Source: Paraflavitalea devenefica
GTDB lineage: Bacteria; Bacteroidota; Bacteroidia; Chitinophagales; Chitinophagaceae
Assembly: GCF_011759375.1 (NCBI RefSeq)
Contig: NZ_JAARML010000001.1
Location: 1,922,001-1,986,000 of the forward strand
Reading direction: 5' to 3'
Length of the DNA stretch: 64,000 nt
The notes below the pieces were generated by a model. That model saw only the letters and a program-made list of their open reading frames with translations, was not told the DNA's origin and did no database searches. Positions 9,116-18,619 of this stretch are shown here, piece after piece. The position numbers and the translations under genes are program-made. Positions within the stretch are counted from its first letter, which is position 1, and each line of letters starts with the position of its first letter.

Positions 9116-9193
9116 CTATGCATTTTCTTTTTTGTATCGTGCCCTGAGCATATATCCTGGTATGATCGAGGCAATGATGACTGCCAATGGTAG
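9116..9193 (-). pseudogene. C-terminal remnant of a paralogue of the adjacent membrane protein
   Basis: Reading from 9187 down to the TAG at 9118-9116 gives LAVIIASIIPGYMLRARYKK plus three residues. This parallels LAVLVGYLIPGYMLRAGYRK at the C-terminus of the intact downstream gene, and the DNA is recognisably similar. Upstream the frame closes with TGA by 9196, so only about 25 codons remain. The remnant's stop lies 2 bp before the ATG of the intact gene, as expected after tandem duplication and deletion. Confidence 0.6.
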
Positions 9194-9199
9194 TCAAAT

Positions 9200-9244
9200 A
9201 TAAAATTGTCCACGGCAAATCTGCTGCAGGCAGGCCGTGGACAA
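9200..9244 (-). terminator. Intrinsic terminator of the TonB receptor/TPR operon
   Basis: An 11-bp perfect stem (TTGTCCACGGC at 9206-9216, GCCGTGGACAA at 9234-9244) is followed on the minus strand by TTTTAT. It separates the upstream operon from the membrane protein/regulator pair. Confidence 0.8.
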
Positions 9245-9259
9245 TGCACATGATATGCA

Positions 9260-9919
9260 CTATTTTAATTGCCCCAGGAAATAAGCCACCTGGGATTTGC
9301 CCCATTGCGGATGAATGCTTGATTCTGGCTTATAGCTTTCATACTTTTTCATAGATGTCTCAAACAGGGTTTTGGCTTCTGTTTTGCTGCCGCCAAACTG
9401 CTCAGGCGTATAGAATTTATCCTGCCCTTCCAGCAGGTACACCCGCGGGTTTTCCGGGTTCAGTGATTTGGCCTTTTGTAATGCCTCGGCTGCCAGCGGT
9501 CCGTAGGTCATGTAGCGGTTCATGGGGTCGGCCATCATGCGGAGGGTAGCGATCATCTTTTTTACGCAGTAAATGTCTGAGTTATCCTTGTTCAATGCTT
9601 CCGCCTTATTGAGTAGTTCTTCTGCTTTATTGGCCAGCGGGTCAATCTTATCGGCAGCGGCGGGTGCGCCGGGTTCTCCCTGCATATAACCGGTCATTAC
9701 ATTGCCCAATGCTGCATAATAATAAGGTAGCCATTGAGTTTTTTCGGCATCTGCTATACGTTGGAAAGTATTGGCCATATCTGTCCAGCCCTGTGCCGTG
9801 TGCAGGGAATCAATACCGGCTACATTGGGTTCCATTGCTTTGGTATACTTCTCGCTTTGCGCATGGGCAGTTACTGCCACAGTTAATAAGAACATTAGTG
9901 AGGCTAAAGTCTTTTTCAT
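9260..9919 (-). CDS. Secreted TPR-like protein of unknown function
   Basis: This 219-residue protein begins with a clear signal peptide (MKKTLASLMFLLTVAVTAHAQ), which fixes the start at 9919 rather than the longer frame at 9988. The rest is helical with alanine-rich repeats (ANKAEELLNKAEALN, ALQKAKSLNPENPRVYLLEGQ) resembling tetratricopeptide units. It is probably periplasmic or outer-membrane associated. It begins 25 bp after the TonB-dependent receptor gene in the same direction and is followed by a terminator, so the two form an operon. It may be an accessory protein of the receptor; no enzyme motif is visible. Confidence 0.75.
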   Translation of the reverse strand: MKKTLASLMFLLTVAVTAHAQSEKYTKAMEPNVAGIDSLHTAQGWTDMANTFQRIADAEKTQWLPYYYAALGNVMTGYMQGEPGAPAAADKIDPLANKAEELLNKAEALNKDNSDIYCVKKMIATLRMMADPMNRYMTYGPLAAEALQKAKSLNPENPRVYLLEGQDKFYTPEQFGGSKTEAKTLFETSMKKYESYKPESSIHPQWGKSQVAYFLGQLK

Positions 9920-9944
9920 ACTGATTTGTTTATACTGATTGGTT

Positions 9945-12215
9945 TTATAAATTACTGTTGATAATATCTTCTGTTCTGTCAACACCAAAGCTCATGAAGC
10001 AGCCCAGGAAAAAGAAGCGTTTGGCAGTAGGCACAATAGCTTCTTTGCGGGCCCCATTGGCTGAATAATTATAGCCAAAGATTTGGTTGTTGCCAATCAC
10101 ATTGTTTACAGAGAATACCCACACGATAAAATTCTTGGTCTTCGTATTGCCGATCTTCGGCAGGTAGTTCACACTAAAGCTCATGCTGTGGTAGGGAATC
10201 GTCTTTCCCTGATCAGCAATGATGAACTTGGCGCTGCCATTGTCGTAGCGGATATTGTAATAGGGCCTGCCGGTAGCGAAAGTATAGGAGCCATTGAACT
10301 GTGTTTTCAGTTTGGTCACAAACTTCTTCACGACGAGGTTTACGGTATGATTGGCAGCGAAATTGGGCTGAATAGCATGGGGATAATTCAGGTAATCCCT
10401 TTTCGTATCGAGCCAGGAATAAGAGATCCAGTAATCAACATTCTTCAACGTTTTGCGGTCTCTCCAGAAAAGCTCAATTCCCTTTGCATCACCATAACCA
10501 CCGCCACCCACGCTGTCAATGATATTACTGCCTTTGCTGGCGAATGTTTTGGTCAGTTCGTCATACTTCTTATAAAATGCTTCTACACGCAACGTATAAT
10601 CCCGGCTTACCTTCTGGAAGTTAGCGATATAATGGGTAGCTTTTGTATAGACCAGGTCATTGTACGTATAGCCCCGCAGGTAATAATCCTTTTCGGGCTT
10701 TTGGTAAAATACGCCATAGGCCAACGATGCCTGTGATTTAGGGCCTACTTTATACGCCAGCGATACACGGGGAGCAATATTGGCTTTGTCCAGCAGGGAG
10801 GAGTGCTCTATGCGGCTACCCACTTTAGCTGCCAGGTCATTTGTGATATACAGGTCTGCTTCGGCAAAAGCCGCTTTAAAATGATCATCTGTTGTGATCA
10901 GCGATTTGGGAACAAACTGGTTCGTGAAATCGTTCCGGTCTTTGAAATACAGGTATTCTCCGCCAAAACGGATCGCGCTGAGGCCATACAACCTTCTTTC
11001 CAGTACTGCTTTGATCTGCGCCAGGCTTCCATACGCTTTAACCCTGAAACTCTTGCCACCGAAAGGATCATCTTCTATTTGCTGGGGCTCATTGGCCAGG
11101 TTTTGTAATTCATTGTTGATCTTGTCAGTGTTATCACTGTAGGAAGTGCCCATATATAAATGCCATTTCTTACCCAGCTTCTCTTTCCACGAAAGGTTGG
11201 CATATACATTAAAATTGGTCAATCCAAACGCGTTCTTGAGACCTGCAGAATCAATATCTGGTCTGCGCACCCCCAACTGGCTATAATTGAAATAGCCATA
11301 GAACTTGAGCATCCCGGTTTTGGAAGTTTTTACCCGGAAGTTGAATTCGCCATTGTGGAATTCAGGGTTTTGGAAATTATCTACCCGTTGATTAATGACA
11401 GCGAAGTAAGCAAACAGGTTCACATAATTATAATTAATGCCCCAGGAGGCATTTTTCTTTTTGGCCAGTTGCTGGTAACCTGCATTGAGCCCTACGGTGG
11501 AAATACCTACACTGGCTGAGCTTTGTTCGGGCAGGTCAATAGATTCCAGGATCAGGGCAGAGGACAGGGCTTGTCCATATAAGGCAGAATAGCCGCCGGC
11601 ACTGAAAACAGTACCCTTAAAAATAAAAGGGGAGAAGCGGCCACGCTGGGCGATATCCGGTACGCTGCTGAAGAAAAAATTGTTGACCATGGTGCCGTCA
11701 ATAAACACCTTGGTTTCCTGGGCAGTACCGCCCCGCACAAACAAACCTTCATTTTCACCCACCTGCTGGGCGCCGGGAAGGGTCCTGATAGCGCTGGTAA
11801 TATCGGCATTGGCGCTGGCGGTGGTCACAATATCTATGGGGTTCAGTACGGTGGTCCTTTTCGTGTCGCTGGCTTCAAAAGTTCCGGCAGTGATCACTAC
11901 AGCTGTTAATTCATTGGGCTCTTCTTTCAATACAATGTTTACCGTAAGCGTACTGCCGGAAAGATTTACTTTTTGCTCATATAACTTATAGCCAATAGAG
12001 GTTACCAACAGGGTCTGCTCTCCCTTTTCAGTGGTCTTAAATCTATAAGTGCCGGTGGAATCGGCAGTACCGCCATCGTAAGAGTCTTTTATGGCTATAC
12101 TGGCGCCGTTGATAAGGCGGCCTTTGGTATCTTTTACTTTCCCGGTAATGGTGGTCTGGGCGTTACTCGCGATCCAGGTGAGTGCCAGCAGGATTAAAGG
12201 TATAAGTTTTAACAT
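9945..12215 (-). CDS. TonB-dependent outer membrane receptor
   Basis: This 756-residue outer membrane protein has a signal peptide, a CarboxypepD_reg-like beta-sandwich domain (ITGKVKDTKGRLINGASIAIKD), and a plug domain with IRTLPGAQQVGENEGLFVRGG and KVFIDGTMV. A beta-barrel that includes YKVGPKSQASLAYGVFYQKPE follows. It takes up an unknown substrate by TonB-driven transport, and there is no SusD partner. The paired downstream gene is the secreted TPR-like protein. A strong promoter lies directly upstream at 12235-12266, giving a leader of only about 15 nt. Substrate class cannot be read from the sequence. Confidence 0.9.
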   Translation of the reverse strand: MLKLIPLILLALTWIASNAQTTITGKVKDTKGRLINGASIAIKDSYDGGTADSTGTYRFKTTEKGEQTLLVTSIGYKLYEQKVNLSGSTLTVNIVLKEEPNELTAVVITAGTFEASDTKRTTVLNPIDIVTTASANADITSAIRTLPGAQQVGENEGLFVRGGTAQETKVFIDGTMVNNFFFSSVPDIAQRGRFSPFIFKGTVFSAGGYSALYGQALSSALILESIDLPEQSSASVGISTVGLNAGYQQLAKKKNASWGINYNYVNLFAYFAVINQRVDNFQNPEFHNGEFNFRVKTSKTGMLKFYGYFNYSQLGVRRPDIDSAGLKNAFGLTNFNVYANLSWKEKLGKKWHLYMGTSYSDNTDKINNELQNLANEPQQIEDDPFGGKSFRVKAYGSLAQIKAVLERRLYGLSAIRFGGEYLYFKDRNDFTNQFVPKSLITTDDHFKAAFAEADLYITNDLAAKVGSRIEHSSLLDKANIAPRVSLAYKVGPKSQASLAYGVFYQKPEKDYYLRGYTYNDLVYTKATHYIANFQKVSRDYTLRVEAFYKKYDELTKTFASKGSNIIDSVGGGGYGDAKGIELFWRDRKTLKNVDYWISYSWLDTKRDYLNYPHAIQPNFAANHTVNLVVKKFVTKLKTQFNGSYTFATGRPYYNIRYDNGSAKFIIADQGKTIPYHSMSFSVNYLPKIGNTKTKNFIVWVFSVNNVIGNNQIFGYNYSANGARKEAIVPTAKRFFFLGCFMSFGVDRTEDIINSNL

Positions 12216-12234
12216 CTATGGCTATTTTGTATAC

Positions 12235-12266
12235 CAAAACTAAAGTAGTTTATAACATAAACCAAA
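12235..12266 (-). promoter_or_regulatory. Promoter of the TonB receptor operon
   Basis: On the minus strand, TTTG (12266-12263) and TAGTTTTG (12242-12235) are separated by 20 bp, an exact match to the Bacteroidota -33/-7 consensus. Confidence 0.8.
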
Positions 12267-12380
12267 TGATATTGTAAAGTATCTGGCCGGTACGGCACCC
12301 GGTATAATACCTAAATAGCAGTTTTACAGATATTTAGAGAAAATTAAAAAAATTGAAAAGGAGGATTTCCCGGCATGCAT

Positions 12381-12864
12381 AAAACCCTAGTTATCCACAA
12401 CCGGGCTTTCCGGTAGGGTTTTTACCTTGCATAAACAGAAAAGATTATTTACTCTTGTACTGACCCTTCTTCCGTAGAAAAAACCGCGATAATACCCACT
12501 AACCCTAGAGCCTCGCGGTAGAATATGTTACTTATAAGTGCAGGTAAAGCCTGCAGATGACCCCGCTGAAAAGCCGAGAAGGCTTAACCATTGTAATCAA
12601 TTTAATCCAGTACAAAATCCTGTGCTATGAAACACATGTACGCTGTATCCAAAACAAATGGACATTCTCCACCAGGGCGCCTCAAACATGCTGAACGTTT
12701 CCGCAGCAGTAGTCACCCCATTTACCGGCTGTCTTTTTTGCCTTACATACCAGATAAGTTGTAGCACGCGGTAGTGTGCTCATCAACGCGGTATATCCGT
12801 CTGATACCTGCCTTACAGGCATGGTAACAGGCGAAAGACCTTCTATTGCCTAAAACTGAGCCCT
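12381..12864 (+). promoter_or_regulatory. Structured non-coding region and putative leader of the carboxypeptidase gene
   Basis: This gap holds an imperfect hairpin with AAAACCCTA (12381-12389) pairing TAGGGTTTT (12414-12422) around an inner CCGG/CCGG stem. A possible promoter follows: TTG 12427-12429, 20 bp, then TACTCTTG 12450-12457 with one mismatch. Three further stems come next: ACCGCG/CGCGGT (12483-12519), TGCAGG/CCTGCA (12539-12555) and AAGCC/GGCTT (12571-12585). No known riboswitch family was recognised. The remaining 12586-12864 stretch shows only a 45-codon ORF without support. Confidence 0.45.
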
Positions 12865-15555
12865 ATGAAACCATTTCGCTACCTGATTAGCTTACCATTA
12901 ATTGGTTTATCCGCTTCCCTGTGCGCCCAGCCAATTTACAGCAGGGTGCAACTGACAATCCCTGAAAAAGGATTGGCCTGGCTGGAATCGCAGGGAGTTG
13001 AATTTGATCATGGCGAACTGGATAAAGAACAAAATATTTTCATTACCACCCTCAGCCACGAATCGCTGGCGAGCCTGAAGAAAACAGGGGTACGTTATTC
13101 CGTGCTGGTTGATGATGAAGTGGCCTTCTTTCAAAAGAATGCCAAAAAAGAAAACTTCTATATGCAGGCCGATGCCATTATGCTGAATGGAAAACTTCAT
13201 TATGAGAACCCTTGCGGTTCACACCTCACCAATATAACTGTGCCTGCAGGTTTTATACCCGGTTCCTACAGCGGGTATTACACTTTCCAGGAAATACAGC
13301 AACGCATTGATTCATTAGTGAATCATTATCCCGGCCTTGTGCAGAAGATCATTTTGCCCACTGCTACGCTGGAAGGACGACCATTAATTGTTGTTAAAAT
13401 ATCGGATAACGTTACGCTTGATGAAGCGGAGCCTGAAGCGTTCTATACCGGTCTTCACCACGCCCGCGAAGGCATGAGCATGATGAACCTTATGTTCTTC
13501 ATGCAATACCTCGTGGAAAATTATGCTGCCGACAACCGTATAAAAGAACTGGTCGACAGCCGGGAGCTTTACTTTATGCCCTGCGTTAACCCGGATGGTT
13601 ATCGCTACAATGAAACCAGCGCTCCTTCGGGAGGCGGTATGTGGCGCAAGAACCGGCGGGTGAATGGCGGTGGTGTATACGGCGTAGATCTTAACAGGAA
13701 TTATAATGTAGACTGGGGCGTTACGGGTACGAATATTAGTACCTCGCACAGCCCTTCCAATGATGCGTACGTGGGGCCTAATGAGTTTTCTGAAGCCGAA
13801 ACACAGGCTATCAGGGCCTTTAGTGAAACGCGTTATTTTACCATTGCCATAGATCACCATGCCTATGGCAATTATTATGTAACGCCGTATGGAAGGCCGG
13901 CTAACCACCCCTTTACCACAGCCGATGTGAACTTTTACAAATATGCTTCTGCATTGATGGCCCGCTACAATGGCTATTTCGCCGGCGATGGCATGGCCAC
14001 TGTTGGCTATTATGCGGTGGGCAACTCACGCGACTGGCATATTACCGGTGATATAGGAACTGGTACGAAGCAAAAAACGTATGGCTATACGGTGGAAGTA
14101 GGGTCGGGCAATGTGGGTTTCGGCTTCTGGCCCAATCCTGAAAATATTATTCCCATTGCCAAAAGTATGCTTTTTGCCAACCTCCAGATGGCCTACATGG
14201 CAGGTCCTTATTTTGAGCTGCAGGATATGAATACCATGGCTGTTAACAGCACAAGTGCCAGCTTCACATTCAGCCTGCGCCGTATTGGTCTTACGAATGC
14301 TCCTGTAACAGTTTCCCTTCTTCCGCTGGAACATGTTCAGTCTGTTGGGGCGTCTGTTACGATCAATAGTATAGCTAACTATTTCGATTCCGTACAAAGA
14401 AGCATTACCTACGAATTACCGTCCGGGCTGCCGGCCGGTACAAGGGTCCGCTTTGTGTACCAGATCAGTTCTGCAGGTATTAACCTGTACGATACGGTCA
14501 CTAAAATATACCAGCCGCAATCTTTATTTACTGATAATATGGAGTGGTCTTCCACTGCCAACTGGACGTTCTCCGGCACCTGGGGCACCAGTACTACTGC
14601 TGCTTACCAGGGAACAAGATCACTGAGTGAATCGCCTTCGGGTAATTACGCTTCGGCTGCTACTACTATGGCTACCTGCAATACCAGCCTCAACCTGGCT
14701 GATGCCACAGCCGCCTATTTATCTTTTTGGGTGCGGCACCGGGCAGAGAATGCTTACGACAAGTTACAGATACAGGTGTCTTCCGGCGCAGGTTACCTGC
14801 CTGTATGCGGTAACAATACAGTATCAGAAGAGGTAGGTACGTTGGGTAGTCAGCCTGCGCTGACGGGGATACGGGAAGCCTGGACCAGGGAGATCATTGA
14901 TCTCCGCGATTATCTCGGCAACCCGGTCGTGAATTTCCGATTCCGCTTCATGTCCAATGGTTCCAATGCAGAAGATGGTTTTTACATAGATAACATAGAG
15001 GTAGTGAAAGCTACCCAGCAATTGCTGGCCGTAAAGTTCATCAGCATTACTGCTGTGCGTGTACCTGAAGGCGCCCGGATCACCTGGGAGGTCGTAGCCG
15101 ATAATGATCACGACCGCTTTGAAATAGAACGTTCAGATGATGGGGAGCATTTTAGCACCATTGGTACAGTAAAGGGAAATGCACCTTACCGGTTTATTGA
15201 CCCTGCGCCCGGCGCTGTTAATTTCTACCGGGTGAGAGCGGTTGACATACGGGGCAGGAGTGATTATAGCAGGATTGTGACCCTGGAAAGCATCGACGCT
15301 TATACTGTCAATGTATTTCCTAATCCTGTTGAACGGATGCTGCATGTAAGATTTAATCAAACCGCCAAAACCAGGGTATTACTAACGATCACTGATATAG
15401 CAGGCCGCATACAATACCGGCAGCCTGTAAACCCGGATAAAGGTATCACCGACCGGCAGATCAATGTAAGCCAGTGGCCTGCACAGTTGTACCTGGTAAA
15501 GATCAGGAACCTGCAAACAGGGGAAGAATCCGTGTTCAAGATGATAAAGAAATAA
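12865..15555 (+). CDS. M14 zinc carboxypeptidase, T9SS-secreted
   Basis: This 896-residue secreted protease has a signal peptide, a prodomain-like region (to about residue 130), and an M14 metallocarboxypeptidase domain. Zinc ligands are H199 and E202 in HHARE, with a third His in AIDHHAYGN near residue 330. The catalytic Glu is E411 in YTVEVGS, and VDLNRNYNVDWG carries the substrate-binding Asn-Arg. After the peptidase comes a region of beta-sandwich folds, including a MAM/immune-inhibitor-like domain (MEWSSTANWTFSGTWG to GFYIDNIEVV), and a C-terminal type A sorting domain (VFPNPVERMLHVRF, ending VFKMIKK). It should digest peptides at the cell surface or outside. The next gene begins 75 bp downstream, possibly co-transcribed. 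Confidence 0.9.
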   Translation: MKPFRYLISLPLIGLSASLCAQPIYSRVQLTIPEKGLAWLESQGVEFDHGELDKEQNIFITTLSHESLASLKKTGVRYSVLVDDEVAFFQKNAKKENFYMQADAIMLNGKLHYENPCGSHLTNITVPAGFIPGSYSGYYTFQEIQQRIDSLVNHYPGLVQKIILPTATLEGRPLIVVKISDNVTLDEAEPEAFYTGLHHAREGMSMMNLMFFMQYLVENYAADNRIKELVDSRELYFMPCVNPDGYRYNETSAPSGGGMWRKNRRVNGGGVYGVDLNRNYNVDWGVTGTNISTSHSPSNDAYVGPNEFSEAETQAIRAFSETRYFTIAIDHHAYGNYYVTPYGRPANHPFTTADVNFYKYASALMARYNGYFAGDGMATVGYYAVGNSRDWHITGDIGTGTKQKTYGYTVEVGSGNVGFGFWPNPENIIPIAKSMLFANLQMAYMAGPYFELQDMNTMAVNSTSASFTFSLRRIGLTNAPVTVSLLPLEHVQSVGASVTINSIANYFDSVQRSITYELPSGLPAGTRVRFVYQISSAGINLYDTVTKIYQPQSLFTDNMEWSSTANWTFSGTWGTSTTAAYQGTRSLSESPSGNYASAATTMATCNTSLNLADATAAYLSFWVRHRAENAYDKLQIQVSSGAGYLPVCGNNTVSEEVGTLGSQPALTGIREAWTREIIDLRDYLGNPVVNFRFRFMSNGSNAEDGFYIDNIEVVKATQQLLAVKFISITAVRVPEGARITWEVVADNDHDRFEIERSDDGEHFSTIGTVKGNAPYRFIDPAPGAVNFYRVRAVDIRGRSDYSRIVTLESIDAYTVNVFPNPVERMLHVRFNQTAKTRVLLTITDIAGRIQYRQPVNPDKGITDRQINVSQWPAQLYLVKIRNLQTGEESVFKMIKK

Positions 15556-15564
15556 TTCCAAAAC

Positions 15565-15591
15565 CCGCTGCTCCCGGTAAGGGGGTAGCGG
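15565..15591 (+). other. Stable hairpin between two T9SS cargo genes
   Basis: An 11-bp stem with two G-U pairs (CCGCTGCTCCC / GGGGGTAGCGG, loop GGTAA) lies 9 bp after the carboxypeptidase stop. There is no T run, so it may protect the 3' end of mRNA or reduce read-through to the next gene rather than fully terminate. Confidence 0.55.
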
Positions 15592-15629
15592 ATCTGATGT
15601 TCGATAATTTAACTGCAAATCCAATCCCA

Positions 15630-17996
15630 ATGAAAACTAAAAAGATCATTCTGAGTGTACTGATACTAATCCTGCTCGTGTTGGGCATGATGGTAAAATC
15701 GGAAGCTCAGAGCGTTGACCTCAGTAAATCAGTAGCCAATATAACTACCAGTAGCAACGGTAACAGTGCGTCTGAAGGAGATGTGCTGGAGTATACGATT
15801 ATCGTAAATAACTTATCTACCTGGAATTTTACCAATGCCACCCTGTATGATCATATACCGGCAGGTTGTGCTTACATAGCAGGGACCACTACACTTAATG
15901 GCGCTGCTGTTGCGGATGCAAATGATAGTATGCCGTATGCCAATACAGGAGGTCTTATCAGATCTCCGGCAGCCGGTGCTGGTACCTTAATACCCGGCGC
16001 CCCGGCCACCATTAAGTTCAGGGTAAGGGTTACTGCCAATGGAGGAAACGTTTCCAACTTTGCCATGTTGGAATGCAATAGCCAGGGTACCAGTATGACG
16101 CAGAGTTCCAATACCGTATTTACCAATCTCACGCCCGACCCGTTTTGCTCTATAGTATATCAATCAACAGCCGAGACAACCAATGGTGTACCACAAAGTC
16201 CCTCCAATAAGCCTTACCGCTATATTAAAACAGTGAATACGACTAATGGAACGGCAGGTCCTATGCTATACGATGGGGCCAACGGACTTTGCTTTGATGC
16301 GCTGACCGGCGCTGCCCTGACGAATGGCACCGTGTTGACCTATGCGTCGGCGATCGCCTATGATAAGAATAGTAATCGCATTTACTTTGTAAACAACTAT
16401 ACCAATGCACCGCAGGACCTTAGCTATATTGACCTGAATGCATCGCCGGTGTGTGCACGGCGATTTGTTGGTTATCCGTTGGAGACCAATCTTTCCAGTG
16501 GATGGAATATTAACCGGATGTCGTTCTGTTCTGATGGGTTTGGATACGCCATTACCCAGAATGGTAGGGATATCATCCGGTTCTCTATTAATCCCGCTAC
16601 CGGCGTGCCGGTGATTGTGCGGCTGGGTGCCCTGATCAACGATGCCAATAATGGGTTCAATGATATCCTGACGGAAAGCGGTGGGGACGTTTTTGGTGAT
16701 GGATCGGGTAACCTGTACCTGATTGCCAATTCCAGTAAATTGTATAAAATTAATCCCAATAACCGGATAGCTACTTTCCTGGGTGCAGTCAATCCTTTTC
16801 CGGGTACTTCCAATTCAATGGCCGTTGATCCGGCCGGTAATGTTTACATAGGAGGTGCTTACAGGAATGTATTTAATGTTAACCTGGCATCCATGTCGGG
16901 TTCTTCCATTGTTACCGACTCGCTGAACAATGTATGGAACAGTGGTGACTACACAAGTTGTGGTTTCCCGGTATTGGCCCCCGCCCTGATCGCTAATAAA
17001 ACCTACCGTAATATTAATGGCCGTACTGATGTAGTAGGCGGTGACACCGTAGAATATATTATTGAAGTGATGAATACCGGTAATCTCAATGCTGCCGGCG
17101 TGAAACTGTATGATGGTATTCCGGCCACTACGGATTATATTCCTAACTCAACAACGCTTAACGGAGTACCTGTATCGGATGCAGGTGGGGTAATGCCTTT
17201 TGCTGTGACAGGAGGCCGGTTGATCAGTTCATTGGGACAGCCTAATGGTATTATCAGGCCAGGAGCTACCCACAAGGTAGTAATGACCTTCCGGGTCAAA
17301 ACAGAGCCCAATAGTTACGTTTGTAACCAGTCAAAGGTCATGCTCTTTGATATAAATGGCAATACCATCTTTATCAATACCAATGACCCCACACAGGGCG
17401 GCGGTGGCCTGCACCCTACCTGCTTTTATGCCCACGGTATATTACCTGCCAATAATTTAAAATTTAAAGCGAGCCTTATTGATGAAAAATCTTTACTTCA
17501 ATGGAGTGTCAATGATGAACATAATATAAGCCATTACGAAATTGAATATTCAACAGATGGCAGCCGGTTTATTGCGTTGGGAAAGGTAAACAGCAAAGGC
17601 AATAATACGGGTGTCAACAATTACCAGTTTACTGATGAAGTGAATACGGCTGCAGCCAACCGGTATTACCGGCTAAAAATAGTGAGTATAACGGGAGCGT
17701 ATACTTATTCCCTGATACTGCCGCTCAACCTTAAGAGCCTGCAGGTAACTCGGATACACCCCAATCCATTCGACAAAATGATTGTGGTCCAGCTTCACCT
17801 GAAGCGGGCAGCGCGGGTGCAGATGCGGCTGACAGATATGTATGGCAGGGTAGTATACAACGCTGCTGAGCAATTGAGTAAAGGGACGCAGTCCCTTACT
17901 GTGCAAGCGCCTTCCGGACTTGCCGCCGGTACTTATGTGATAGAACTGATGGCGGGGGCAGAGGACCTGTACCAGCAAAAGTTATTAAAACGATAA
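15630..17996 (+). CDS. DUF11-repeat T9SS-sorted surface protein
   Basis: This 788-residue secreted protein has a signal peptide beginning MKTKKIILSVLILILL and two DUF11-type repeats. The first covers SKSVANITTSSNGNSASEGD to ATIKFRVRVTANGG and the second ANKTYRNINGRTDVVGGDTV to KVVMTFRVKT. Both contain the DHIPAGCAYIAGTTTLNG / DGIPATTDYIPNSTTLNG match. Between them lies a beta-propeller-like segment with YLIANSSKLYKINPNN and MAVDPAGNVYIGG. The C-terminus is a T9SS sorting domain (RIHPNPFDKMIVVQL, ending QQKLLKR). The start at 15630 is set by the signal peptide; the longer frame at 15474 overlaps the carboxypeptidase. It is probably an adhesin or structural surface protein. Confidence 0.85.
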   Translation: MKTKKIILSVLILILLVLGMMVKSEAQSVDLSKSVANITTSSNGNSASEGDVLEYTIIVNNLSTWNFTNATLYDHIPAGCAYIAGTTTLNGAAVADANDSMPYANTGGLIRSPAAGAGTLIPGAPATIKFRVRVTANGGNVSNFAMLECNSQGTSMTQSSNTVFTNLTPDPFCSIVYQSTAETTNGVPQSPSNKPYRYIKTVNTTNGTAGPMLYDGANGLCFDALTGAALTNGTVLTYASAIAYDKNSNRIYFVNNYTNAPQDLSYIDLNASPVCARRFVGYPLETNLSSGWNINRMSFCSDGFGYAITQNGRDIIRFSINPATGVPVIVRLGALINDANNGFNDILTESGGDVFGDGSGNLYLIANSSKLYKINPNNRIATFLGAVNPFPGTSNSMAVDPAGNVYIGGAYRNVFNVNLASMSGSSIVTDSLNNVWNSGDYTSCGFPVLAPALIANKTYRNINGRTDVVGGDTVEYIIEVMNTGNLNAAGVKLYDGIPATTDYIPNSTTLNGVPVSDAGGVMPFAVTGGRLISSLGQPNGIIRPGATHKVVMTFRVKTEPNSYVCNQSKVMLFDINGNTIFINTNDPTQGGGGLHPTCFYAHGILPANNLKFKASLIDEKSLLQWSVNDEHNISHYEIEYSTDGSRFIALGKVNSKGNNTGVNNYQFTDEVNTAAANRYYRLKIVSITGAYTYSLILPLNLKSLQVTRIHPNPFDKMIVVQLHLKRAARVQMRLTDMYGRVVYNAAEQLSKGTQSLTVQAPSGLAAGTYVIELMAGAEDLYQQKLLKR

Positions 17997-18016
17997 CCTG
18001 TTTTTTGACCTTACGG

Positions 18017-18052
18017 GAAAGGGCAGCATGAATGGTGTTGCCCTTTCTTTTT
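18017..18052 (+). terminator. Intrinsic terminator
   Basis: GAAAGGGCA (18017-18025) pairs with TGCCCTTTC (18039-18047), followed by TTTTT. It lies 20 bp after the DUF11 gene. Confidence 0.85.
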
Positions 18053-18188
18053 GCCCGGCCCTCGAAACATGCGAAATTATTTTTATTTAATGGCGAAGAT
18101 TATCAGTAACTTAATAGCATAATATTTCCGTACCTGTAATAAAATCAGGGAAAGACATACTTATACTATATACTTTAAAACAACAATC

Positions 18189-18554
18189 ATGAGTCAGCAA
18201 ACCAACTCATTCCTGGGCAGCGAAGAGCAGCCCTTAGCTCCACCAACGTCTGATGAGCGTACGATGGCTATACTAAGCCACGTATTGTGCCTCGTAGTTG
18301 GTTTTTGGGCGCCATTGATCATTTACCTGATCAAGAAAGATGAATCAAAATTTATAGCAGCCCATGCCAAGGAATCCCTGAATTTCCAGATTACCTGTAC
18401 CCTTGTGGTAATCCTGCTGGTCATCACGATCATAGGGATATTGCTGGTTTGGGTGTTGGCCATTTTAGCGGTCGTATTAATTATAATCGCTACCATCAGG
18501 GCCAGTGAAAACAAACTGTACCGTTATCCCCTGAATATACGGTTTATAAAATAG
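18189..18554 (+). CDS. DUF4870 family membrane protein
   Basis: This 121-residue protein matches the DUF4870/Tic20-like family: TSDERTMAILSHVLCLVVGFWAPLIIYLIKKDESKFIAAHAKESLNFQ (in pieces) is its typical core, followed by two strongly hydrophobic segments and a short basic end. It is an inner membrane protein of unknown function. It stands alone: a terminator ends the previous gene and another follows it. The gap 18053-18188 is AT-rich and holds no clear consensus promoter. Confidence 0.85.
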   Translation: MSQQTNSFLGSEEQPLAPPTSDERTMAILSHVLCLVVGFWAPLIIYLIKKDESKFIAAHAKESLNFQITCTLVVILLVITIIGILLVWVLAILAVVLIIIATIRASENKLYRYPLNIRFIK

Positions 18555-18566
18555 CTTGTATAAATC

Positions 18567-18594
18567 AAAAAGGGCGCTGTAAGGCGCCCTTTTT
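18567..18594. terminator. Bidirectional terminator between DUF4870 gene and mdh
   Basis: AAAAAGGGCGC and GCGCCCTTTTT form a perfect 11-bp stem with loop TGTAAG. A and T runs on both sides allow it to serve both convergent genes. Confidence 0.9.
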
Positions 18595-18619
18595 AGTATA
18601 CTTATGTATAAGTGCATTA

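Noticed and set aside
8502..9305. Longer version of the membrane protein starting at 9305
   Set aside because: The added 64 codons span a terminator hairpin and a gene remnant in another frame, and do not resemble a natural N-terminus.
12391..12399. Perfect DnaA box TTATCCACA
   Set aside because: It is a single copy with no cluster, no AT-rich unwinding region and no dnaA or dnaN nearby; one match is expected by chance in a window of this size.
12627..12764. 45-codon ORF in the leader before the carboxypeptidase gene
   Set aside because: No family resemblance, no signal peptide, and no codon run of regulatory interest; it overlaps a region better explained as structured RNA.
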